From positions 64,622,798-64,686,797 of the forward strand of contig CM067356.1 of the NCBI GenBank assembly GCA_034190875.2: a stretch of DNA of 64,000 nt, in the 5' to 3' direction. The position numbers were made by a program, and so were the translations under genes. Below, one piece after another: positions 55,352 to 64,000 of this stretch; the first letter of the stretch is position 1, and each line of letters starts with the position of its first letter. Under the pieces are notes generated by a model. That model did not search any database, was not told the DNA's origin, and was given only the letters and a program-made list of their open reading frames with translations. This DNA is from Urechis unicinctus. Taxonomy: Eukaryota; Annelida; Polychaeta; Xenopneusta; Urechidae.

Positions 55352-55420
55352 AATGGAAAGGTTAGAGAGATAGAGCGGGTGGTGGGGAGAAGCCGAGATG
55401 CAGGAGAGAGATGGGAAGGT
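55352..55420. repeat. Purine-rich tract, U5 copy
   Basis: Same GA-rich tract as in U4, now only about 20 bases from the deletion junction at 55329-55334. Confidence 0.75.
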
Positions 55421-58390
55421 TAGTGCATCGTGAAGTGTGACCATCCTGTTGATAATGAAAGGCGATATATAAGAAACAAATGACAGTAAAATATCAATGT
55501 ATATATAACGCCATTTGCCGCGTACATGGAAAAACAGCGAAGCACTATGCATACATGTTCCAAAGATGATAGGTTATCATGGTCAATGTAAAACCTAACG
55601 GTCATTGGGTTCGGACACGTTATGGAACGTAGGGCTTTCGATCGATATCCATGTCAATTATGGCACGATTAATGCAGTTGACTTCCATAACCCACCTGTA
55701 TAATAAAAGCAATATCTCAGACAATAATTGGCAGTAGACTTGGTAGCAATAAAGCTCATCAATCATTATAGGCCCTCATATGGACACATAGATATGCTTT
55801 TCCTTATCAATCTTTATTAACTATTGGTCGCCCGCATAGAACGTTTTGTTGATTGCAAATCAACAGTATGTCAACAACCCCCTTATCATAACCTGACCAA
55901 TGCAACCACATTTTGTTCTGATATACTTGTGGCGTGATGCATTGGTGAGCTGCACAGTAATTTGTCACCGCGAAAATGTTTGCAGCAGATAATGATAAAA
56001 TGCAACATGATGTTTGCGGTTTATAAGCCGGTGCAATCACTCGCTTGATCGACTGTGCGTTTGATCTTTTAAACTTATGTGCATCGTTAACAACTATTAC
56101 TCTTTATATAAGTTATGCGCTTTGTGTAAAGCGAATTCGTCAGGTTTTGCCCCATGTTGCTATGTGAGCTCAATTGATTATAACGCTGAGGCTTAAATCA
56201 ATATAGCTTAACGTACAAGACGCAATTCGATTCTCATCTTTGACAAATGACCACCTTAAGGGAGGTAATAACAAAACAGAAGAATGGGACAAAAAGGGAT
56301 TATCCAAAATTGATGAGGGAGGTGATGCGAGGTCAGGGTCAGCATCTTTACAGCAAGCTAAACAAGCGAATTGAATAATATATCACGTCAAGACAATGAA
56401 GCAATTGTTATGTTTTGTGCATGAGGTAACATGAATGTTTTTAATGAAGATTGTTTTTATGTTTGATTACCAGCAAAACATTGACTTTCGTACATCATCT
56501 AATTAAGCCGTCTCTGTACAGATATACGAAGACAGCCAAAATAATGTACAAAGTTGTAACTGTGAGAACAGACAAATTGTAATGAAACCTCACATTATCT
56601 TTGCCCGAGTGCCCAACAATTAATCAAAAATCCCTTGTCACTTACTCCCATGATAAATGTTTCAAGTACAAAGTAGTGATCACGTGGGTAAGATAATCTT
56701 AGATCTTCCTACTACACTTTGTTTTTGGTTTAGAATGCAAATGTCACAGAATATAGTTAAATGACCAGACCGAATATTCTCTCTAGGTTATTTACCCGGA
56801 CCATGACATTAAAAACTTGAAAGCGACATTAAGAGAGGATAATGCCCGAGAACGAGCTTAAATAAATACAGGCTTTGTGCTCTTTCAAGCATTTCTATCA
56901 ATCAGGCGACGACAATAATTTTTAATTTTTAAGCTTTTATCAAACATTATGAATGTAATACGCAAAGCTACTGTGTCCTCTGCGAACGGCACGTGTTTGG
57001 TATGCACTTATATAGAAGCATGAACTAGACGCCGAAACGACCAGATGACGACCTGAACAGCATGTCAATGTCATTGAACTATCAAAGTTGTGGAAGTAAA
57101 TATCAGCACAGATAATTTTGCAAGTGTGGTAAGGCAACTTCGTTCAACACATTTGTGTATATACCATTCACATCACGTGCGTTTTGTTTACATTAAATAC
57201 TTGTGATTTGAGACCATGTATATTCGCAGACACCAATCCCGATCATAGCGGTATTTTCTACTGTTAACCGATGTAAGTGCAATGATTTGAGTTGAATATG
57301 TATGCTAGGCTAACGAGAAGCTGGATAGCAGCTCATCACTTAGCCATTAACACTAGACAACTATTTACATTCGATCAAATACATTAGACAATAAACGGCA
57401 TTAGCACAACACGCCTAGAGGTCTGATTCAGTTGGGAATTCCATACGTCAATCTATTATGCATAACACACATCAACAGGAAATGAATGTAGGATACCCGT
57501 CAGTTCCGAATTATTCACAAAGCGCAAAAATTGTATGGCACTTACAAGTCGCGCTTGCATCCTAATGAAAGTTTTCTTTTGATAAATGACACTTTTGTGG
57601 TCGTATTTATCTAGTATGAATATTGATTGTCTTGCTGAAAAGCGATGGACAAGTTGGTAATCTTAAAGTCAAATGCACGTCCAATAAATGACGACAATAC
57701 CTTAATTGTCGTTGAGTCTACAAATATATAACACGACGCAGTATGTTCATCGACCGCCCATCTGATACAGTACTAAGAATTGTAGCAAGACTGATCAAGG
57801 CTGTCCAGTGCGCAACCAGGTATCACGAATGTTTAGTACTTTTCAGAGGCCTCTAGCCAAACTAAAATAGTTAAATCATCTTTGGTATTCAACGCAATAA
57901 CGGTTTGTTATAAAGTCTTCATATTCTGCACTATCTTATCCATGAGGCCTTATATATGAAGCTACACAAGACTCGAATGAGTAGAAAAAATATTCATGGC
58001 TAATAGATGATATGTGAAATCAATCACTGTGAAAGCCCGTGCAACTCAGAGGGGCGTATAATTGGAAGTACACACATCTTCGCAACATATTTATCAAAGC
58101 CTTCTGTTCCCTAATGTGAATTGATAATCACCATCAACTATTCTCACTTGATAGATAGAAAAGAATATGTAACAGTTTAATCCCCGCATGTCTAAACATA
58201 GCCCTGGTATTCCAGTTGGCTATATATCGGTACATATTGCGATGTGGTGTGAACTGATATGCGATGCCCTAATGTAACTTACCATCGTCGACGTAAGAGA
58301 CAACTAAGTCAATATGGCAAATGAGACGAATGTGGTGATAAGTATCCTAACGATGATGGGAATATTATGTCGTTGCTTTGAAGATTGTTT

Positions 58391-58530
<140 letters not shown>

Positions 58531-58636
58531 GGGTATGCTAAACCTGAATGTCAAATCAGCGTGCAATCCCGAATAAATCAGTCATGTCTATAGCATACGA
58601 CATGCGTTTGTGCGCAAAACACACACTTAGAATTAA

Positions 58637-58651
58637 AGTGCCTATCGCACG
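58637..58651 (+). repeat. Left terminal inverted repeat
   Basis: AGTGCCTATCGCACG immediately inside TTAA. Its reverse complement at 61426-61440 is exact; similarity stops at the sixteenth base (A versus G). Confidence 0.88.
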
Positions 58652-58818
58652 AAAAATCATGTCATTTTTTTCGCCAGATAACGGAAATATAACCCAGAAG
58701 TACCTATTTTGTCTATGTGTCAATAGTCAAAGTGCGCGCTTTCTGATCGAAATTCGACTTTAAAGATGAATTTGGCGTATCGAGCCGACAAGCTCATGAA
58801 TAATTCATCGCCTCCGCG

Positions 58819-58826
58819 TGACGTCA
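58819..58826. promoter_or_regulatory. TGACGTCA palindrome upstream of the P2X7-tail-like frame, U5
   Basis: 182 bases from the left element end and 54 bases before the ATG at 58880. A counterpart sits 183 bases from the right end. Promoter role is inferred. Confidence 0.5.
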
Positions 58827-58879
58827 GGTCCGGGAATGTTTTTGTTGCGAGGCGCAATCTGCACTACGATTAGCGAGAA

Positions 58880-60106
58880 ATGGCCACTGGAAATTTCGTT
58901 ATTTCATCACTTCAGGAGAGCGACGAAGAGACATGGTATGGCACAGGTCATTCGCAAACTATCGTTGCTTCGGCAGAGCAAGTTTTGCCTTACAGATTCG
59001 AACCAGAAATGAGCGAATTTGACGTCTCCGATGAGAGAAAAAAGACACTGGCGATGTCACTGCTGCGTCTGGGTCTCACGCGGGTCTTCCTGCCCAGGAC
59101 ATAGGGCTGCTACAGAACAATCACTAACAAAATATGTAAGCTCTATTCCTAACAGTAGACTATACAACAGAGCTTTGCAGCAAATAATTCTTCCATATCA
59201 GAAAGCAGACATGAGATACCACAAAGTTTTTTTCAAATCAAGTGGTTGCAAGTGTTCATGTTTACAAATTGTACCATGTAAATGTAAATGCTCCTCCACA
59301 CGAATTGCAAACAAACTAATTTCGGACCGCTGTTAATAAATAGAGATCCACTTTTATTTAAAGTAGGCCTTATCAAAGGCTGATTACAATATTTTTAAAA
59401 GTTGATGTAGATTGATTCTAAGGTAGAATATATGTCGGAGAGCAAGTACCACAGCTGTTTTCTCATAGGATTGTCAGTTAGCCCATAAATGAATGTATAA
59501 CTGGACTTTAGGAGGTGAAGATTATGGTATTATATTATCATCGTGGTCAGTGTTACATCAGAGTTTCTATGAACGCAGAGGCTAAAACATATTTGCCATA
59601 CAATATGTCATCCTTTATTACATACATACATATTCCCATCATTACATCATGTTACAGGTGTTTGTGTGGCTACTGTCAACCAATGGCAGAGGTGGCATAA
59701 CCTCCTGGTTTCAGCCTAATCTGTTTGAACCCTTGGGCCTTGCAAGTGGGATATTTCTCCTACAGACAACAGCACGGGCACATGTCAGATAATGATATAC
59801 AAAGGTGACAATGTTTTCTATTATTTACACAAATCTGTACAAAGGCTAGCAGTCATTATTTACGATTTAATTATACTTATTGATACTGGTATGACAAAAA
59901 ATATTTGAGCATGGTTAAATCAACAATGTCACATGGTTATGTTACAGCCGTTACAGGTATACTGCATACAGGCAGTTTGTTGCTGGTGCTGGGGACATCT
60001 TGGACAAAAGATTAGAGTTCCGTTACCAGCCTGCGCTGCTACAACAATACGAGATAACTTCCCAGCACCAGACTATCAAGGATTCCTCTACCCTCCACTC
60101 ACCTAG
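58880..60106 (+). pseudogene. P2X7 C-terminal ballast-type protein fragments, U5 copy
   Basis: Three separated pieces follow the order of the cytosolic C-terminal (ballast) domain of P2X7 receptors and its relatives in transposon-like genes. Piece one (58880-59104, 74 codons) has an acidic start and PYRFEPE at residues 37-43, then RLG. Piece two (59656-59697) is RCLCGYCQPM, matching the family's WCxCGxC zinc-site motif with R for W, after a ttacag acceptor-like site. Piece three (59955-60106) reads RYTAYRQFV and then, shifted one base, GHLGQKIRVPLPAC, TTIRDNFPAPDYQGFLYPP and a stop. The AYR, PxC, IRxxFP and YxGF landmarks all fit. No channel part is present, so this is not a receptor gene. 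Apparent intron phases do not agree and one frameshift is present, so I treat it as decayed. A possible Cys-rich frame at 59019-59336 between pieces is unassigned. The match is from memory of the family, not from a search. Confidence 0.7.
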
Positions 60107-60378
60107 GACTTGTCTTGATACATGCAGAACCTACTCTGTTGTGCGTCAATGGCTTGTCATGTATCTGGTCTCATCGCATCTGCACACATTGGAGGTGGTG
60201 CTTCTGTCTTGGGCAGGGTTGGCTAATAGCAAACCAGCAAGAACTCAGCCATCAGGCACTTGACATACTTTGAAACATAACAGGAATCAAGTCACAGCTG
60301 GCACACCAGACTGTTGCTTATAACCTTATAGTTATACCTCCATGGTAATTGAATTTGTTGTTGTTTACATTTTATATA
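60107..60378. other. Intergenic stretch between the convergent cassettes of the transposon
   Basis: An 87-codon frame continues from the YRQF reading frame to 60263 but carries no family motif, so it is probably the out-of-frame tail. No polyadenylation signal was assigned with confidence. Confidence 0.5.
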
Positions 60379-61130
60379 TCAGTAAAAATATTCACCAAAT
60401 GTTGCCTTTGTTGCTACTTCAGTGACAACATGCCCCTGCTTAAACTTGGGGTATCTTAGCTTGAAGACTGGATCCCCAGCTTATGTTGTCGCCTGTTGTT
60501 CTCTGATATCTGTGATACAATGAACCAATTAAACGTGACCTACATATATTTGGCATATCAGCACATGTAAACAAATTTAATGACTCCCAAATTTAAAAAC
60601 AAACACCACCACGAATGAGCACTGTAAAAAGCAACATATTATATCATAACCATGATACTTGCCTGGCAACCATTTCATCAACTTAACAAGATAATGGACT
60701 ATTTATTCGATACTAATACAACAAGAAAGTCATCAAATCTCACCCTGTGCTTCTCTATCTTGATAAAGGCAGGTCAGCTTTTCTTGGGCTCGGGTGGGAG
60801 GGGTTCACTTGCCTCACCATCCTTTCTTGATTGCTTGACAGCAGAGGCCTTCGCAAAAAGAGTAGGCACAGCAGCTTCTTTCATAACCCACTTACATCGT
60901 GGTAACCAAGCTCTTCTCTGAGTTACGGTGCCTCCTCAAAACATTCCTCGGTGAAATGAACCGAGTACACAAACAAGTACTTGCCCGGGCCCGGCCATTT
61001 GTCTCGCGATCGTAGTACCTGGCCAATCCATTGGTTTTTTTTAAAATCGTCCTTACCAGTAAAACCTGAACAAGCTCACGCCGTCCCGTCTGGTACGCGA
61101 GCAGCCCCCAACACAACAACCATTTACCAT
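60379..61130 (-). pseudogene. THAP-domain transposase, internally deleted and frameshifted
   Basis: Minus strand, from an ATG at 61130 with good context (gcgATGg). MVNGCCVGGCSRTRRDGVSL then FRF gives the first two zinc cysteines of a C2CH THAP finger, then a stop at 61053. After two frame changes (one in an eight-A run near 61040) the domain continues: NQWIGQVLRSRDKWPGPGK, then VYSVHFTEECFE (60923 on). The CSxHF cysteine is replaced by Tyr. A further frame change leads to the THAP-closing AVPTLF (60855-60872) and a proline/lysine tail ending at 60774. Near the left end, REQQATT, stop, AGDPVFKLRYPKFKQGHVV (60504 to about 60420) matches the C-terminal tail of the same transposase family as the 13.8-15.3 kb relic. 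The several hundred residues normally between THAP and tail are absent. THAP fingers bind transposon ends or DNA motifs; activity is not expected here. Confidence 0.75.
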
Positions 61131-61249
61131 CGCGTTCAGGCGGTCACAAGATGACTAAAAACGATCCTAAATCCCAAAAACGAGAGACGAACTCCGACAA
61201 TGTAAACAACGGGGAACTCCGTGCGTCTCTGAGAACGGCCTCCCTTACA

Positions 61250-61257
61250 TGACGTCA
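61250..61257. promoter_or_regulatory. TGACGTCA palindrome upstream of the THAP frame
   Basis: 120 bases before the minus-strand ATG at 61130 and 183 bases from the right element end, mirroring 58819-58826. Functional role is inferred from motif and symmetry. Confidence 0.5.
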
Positions 61258-61425
61258 CACGCATGGTTGACCTAGATAACGGCTGCCGCAACGTTTTGTC
61301 GGGCGCGCTAATTTGAACTGACATTTTATCAAATGTTGGCCTTAATTGATCAGATGCGACGATTATTGGACCGGTTTGAGTTTATTGATCACATTATGAA
61401 TTGATTTCAGCAAAGTACCTATAAC

Positions 61426-61440
61426 CGTGCGATAGGCACT
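61426..61440 (-). repeat. Right terminal inverted repeat
   Basis: CGTGCGATAGGCACT followed by TTAA (61441-61444), the exact reverse complement of 58637-58651. Confidence 0.88.
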
Positions 61441-61526
61441 TTAAACCTTACTGAGATTATGTTATGCAGCGTACAGTGTTATGCTGACCAGACTGATGGT
61501 GATGAAAGGCGAGTTATTAAAAACAA

Positions 61527-61727
61527 ATGACAGTGATGGGTCAATACATACCCTATACAATTCGACGATCACGACGTCGGACGAGACATCAGAAACAAAT
61601 GACTGTAAAGCGAAAATTTACATATGACGCTATTCGCCGCTTACATGTAAAGCACCGCGAAGCACTAAGCATACATGGTCGAAATGTGATAGGTTATCAT
61701 GGTCCATATCAAGCCTATCGTGAATAG
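61527..61727 (+). CDS. Doubtful 66-codon basic open frame, U5 copy
   Basis: Same predicted 66-residue Arg/His-rich peptide as 51659-51859. It lies 87 bases right of the transposon's right end in U5, where the sequence is flanking unit DNA and not part of the element. No recognised domain; a chance frame preserved by recent duplication is the simplest explanation. Confidence 0.25.
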   Translation: MTVMGQYIPYTIRRSRRRTRHQKQMTVKRKFTYDAIRRLHVKHREALSIHGRNVIGYHGPYQAYRE

Positions 61728-63178
61728 GGTTCGTAAACGTTATGGAAAGTACAGCTTTCGATTGATATTCTTGTCAACTCTGGCAAGATTAATGCAGTTG
61801 ACTCCCATAAGTCACCTGTATAATAAGCGCAATATTTAGAACAAAAATTGGCCCTAGACCCAGTAGCAAAACAGCGTATCAATCATTCTATGCCATCACA
61901 TGGACACCTAAATTGCCTTTTCCTAATAATTCTTTATTAGCTGTTGGTCGTTCGCATTGAACGTTTTGTTGATTGCAATATCACCAGGATGTCAACAACC
62001 TTCTTATCATAACGCGACCCATGCAACCATACTGGCGATTGGCAAATTTATGAGGCGTGAGGGAGCGAAATCCTGTCTAATCAGCGTCTGAATAGAGGCA
62101 ACGTGTTATTCAGATATACTTACCAAGGCGTGATGCATGGGTGATCTGCACGGTAATTTGTCACAGCGAAAATGTTATCAGCAGACAATGAGAAAATGCA
62201 ACATTATTTGGCAGTTGGAATCACTGCCTTGTTCGATTGCGGGTTCGATCTTTTGAGCGTGTGGTCATCGTCCACAACTATCCAGCTTTGGTTAAGGTTT
62301 GAGCTTTGAGTGAAGCGAATTTGTTAGGGATTTCCCTTTGTTGCTAGGTGAGCTCAGATGATAAAAGCACTGTAGGTTCACTATAGGTTCATCATTTGAG
62401 GCTTAACTCAGTATAACTTAACGTATTAGACACATGGAAGATATGCATTGGTATATTTGTATTGCATATTAAACTCTGAATGTACATTAACTGATTTATT
62501 GTAGGGCTACAAAACTTCATTTATAATTCCAAGAACCAGACTTCAATTTACTTCGACGATATAGACGTTTATTGTTTGATATGTTGACTTCTTTGACTAA
62601 TACGAACAGCCATCACAATTGAACGATTAGTACTGGCTCACGTCAACACCGATATTCCGGTGTGATTTGGTGCCACGTTGTGCCAAACACAAGCGGTTCC
62701 CGATGCAATGTTTCCGAGCGCCACGCCGCTTCCTAACGCCGAGCCGCTATCTGTATATAATAACATACAGATAGCTGTTGGGCGCTTGGTAATAGATTGT
62801 CTATGGTACAAACACTCGTGCCGAAAAATATAAATATTAATGTTTGTTTGACCAGACACTTAATTGCTACAAATCATTATTTTAGGACTGCATTCGTGGA
62901 TGAAGGAGTGCCTGCCAGGTTACAGGTACAACGATAACCACAACAGAGTCACGCACAAAGCGAATGCCTAGCGGATGGCATCACAAATAACAAGCATTTG
63001 GTGTTATTATGTTGTCACAGTAGCAAATTGTATATTTGTGTTTTATGGGTGACTAAACATGATCGTAACCAAACAGGCTTAGTTGCGGTGTTGATTCATT
63101 CGACAACATTTCATCATACGCTGTGTTTTCCTAATCAATCATACCGGGATGAACAAGTGAAGTAATAGTCGTAATTTA

Positions 63179-63332
63179 GACCGTATTATGAATTCGCATG
63201 ACCGTATTATGAATTCGCAAGACCGTTTTATGAATTCGCAAGACCGTATTATGTATTCGCAAGACCGTATTATGAATTCGCAAGACCGTTTTATGAATTC
63301 GTAAGACCGTATTATGTATTCGCAAGACCGTG
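63179..63332. repeat. 21-base minisatellite, seven units, U5
   Basis: Seven full units and a partial one, with variants ttttatg, attatgt and gcatgacc inside. The pattern of variants (units 3-4 resemble 6-7) suggests a multi-unit duplication step. Each standard unit carries a GAATTC site. Confidence 0.93.
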
Positions 63333-63366
63333 ACGAATTTGTACCTCTACGCTCATGGTTATGTTA

Positions 63367-64000
63367 AAACCTAATCTCTACATCTTATGCATCTCTCGAC
63401 TTAAGCGGCTCATCTGTCTCTCTGCAAAATGCTGAGTTTGACTGCGACTACGTGGAATATTGGACGCCTCAACGCAGACGCCGACTGGTGCGGGGATATG
63501 TTGGCTTGTGAATAGCAATGGTTCGGTTATCGACAGTGAGTGGACATTCCGTATAGCTGTGCTGGTCATTTATCCGTTTAAATTTAGAATGAGCTAGTAT
63601 TATAATGCTTTGTAAATTTCAGGTAGAGAAATTATTGCATCCTCTTGACCCTTATGTGTGGTGTTCAGGTGTTCGTCATACCTTGCCCGCAATCAAGTTG
63701 TGGCAATGGACCACTACAGGCATAGGGATCAGGCATATGCACTCAAGAAAATACTGATGTCTCACATGTAATGTGCTCTAGCTAGAATTATGAACATAAA
63801 ATGTCAAATCTGAAGATAACGTGTCATGACTAATTGACAAAATAATGTGTGCATAATTCTTTTCTTCTGTGTTTGACACACGAAAAATTTACTATTATAT
63901 GAATGCTCATTCCATAAAACAAATAGACGATAAATTATGAGATTGTTGAAACAAAAATGTTTAGAACAAATAATACCACATGTTTTGTGAGACTAGGCCA
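63367..64000. other. Right flank after U5
   Basis: To about 63600 the sequence aligns with U3 38865-39075 and partly U2 30945-31060 (gaatagcaatggttcg, then gtggac). From there to the window end nothing was matched or recognised. Confidence 0.6.

Larger units (their letters stand above)
58637..61440. mobile_element. 2.8 kb TTAA-flanked DNA transposon with two convergent decayed genes
   Basis: Bounded by 15-base perfect inverted repeats (58637-58651 and 61426-61440), each directly next to TTAA outside (58633-58636 and 61441-61444). Inside, a plus-strand P2X7-tail-like cassette (58880-60106) faces a minus-strand THAP-plus-transposase relic (60379-61130). A paralogous unoccupied site at 46481-46545 has the flanks joined. 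TTAA duplication is known from piggyBac and Kolobok superfamilies. The THAP finger and the transposase tail fit Kolobok and not piggyBac, so I favour Kolobok. The transposase core is missing, so the copy is internally deleted and cannot be autonomous. It inserted before U4 and U5 separated and after the block that holds the unoccupied site was duplicated. Confidence 0.82.

Noticed and set aside
58880-60106. A real P2X receptor gene
   Set aside because: Only tail-domain motifs are seen; no transmembrane or extracellular channel region is nearby, and the cassette lies inside a transposon.
60652-60921. 89-codon plus-strand frame inside the transposon
   Set aside because: It runs antisense to the THAP tail (AVPTLF and the proline/lysine stretch), which explains its openness and composition better.
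58637-61440. Assignment of the transposon to piggyBac because of TTAA
   Set aside because: No piggyBac transposase motif is present. The THAP finger and tail fit Kolobok-type elements better, although the superfamily remains to be confirmed.
58637-61440. Assignment to P elements because of the THAP domain
   Set aside because: P elements make eight-base duplications; here TTAA flanks and the unoccupied site support a four-base target.

Overview
This is non-coding, repeat-dominated nuclear DNA from an animal, most likely a marine invertebrate. The evidence is its AT-richness, long (TA)n, (TATC)n, (CATA)n and (TG)n microsatellites, large tandem duplications, and decayed DNA transposons encoding THAP, transposase and P2X7-tail-like protein pieces. 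The species cannot be read from the sequence. I found no intact cellular gene, rRNA, tRNA or CRISPR array. Most long open frames are microsatellites read as peptide repeats or chance frames.

Layout. (1) 1-20.7 kb is old, largely featureless sequence with several diverged duplicate pairs (3.1/10.1 kb, 4.2/10.5 kb, 6.9/15.9 kb, 1.9/3.5 kb). It also holds a minus-strand relic of a DNA transposase (13.8-15.3 kb), a degenerate GAGT repeat, a (CATA)n array and a (TA)n array. (2) 20.75-63.4 kb is a tandem array of five diverged units of about 6.4-9.9 kb, called U1 to U5 here, recognised by ordered shared markers. One marker starts near 23460, 31487, 39510, 47596 and 56268. U1-U3 are strongly diverged and cut up by microsatellites and rearrangements. 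U4 (44.36-53.47 kb) and U5 (53.47-63.37 kb) are near-identical and form a recent tandem duplication.

The most interesting object is a 2.8 kb transposon at 58637-61440 in U5, with a partner truncated by a 1082-base deletion in U4 (49851-51598). It has 15-base perfect terminal inverted repeats, TTAA on both sides, and two convergent decayed genes. The plus-strand gene carries motifs of the C-terminal 'ballast' domain of P2X7 receptors. The minus-strand gene has a THAP zinc-finger start and the C-terminal tail of a transposase. A matching unoccupied site in U4 (46481-46545) has the two flanks joined with a single TTAA-like tetranucleotide, which supports TTAA target duplication. TTAA target plus THAP plus this transposase tail suggest a Kolobok-type element; that assignment is inference. 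A TGACGTCA palindrome lies upstream of each gene, 182 and 183 bases from the respective element ends.

Relative order of events, read from presence and absence: older block duplications; transposon insertion; U4/U5 duplication; then independent deletions and minisatellite changes in U4 and U5.
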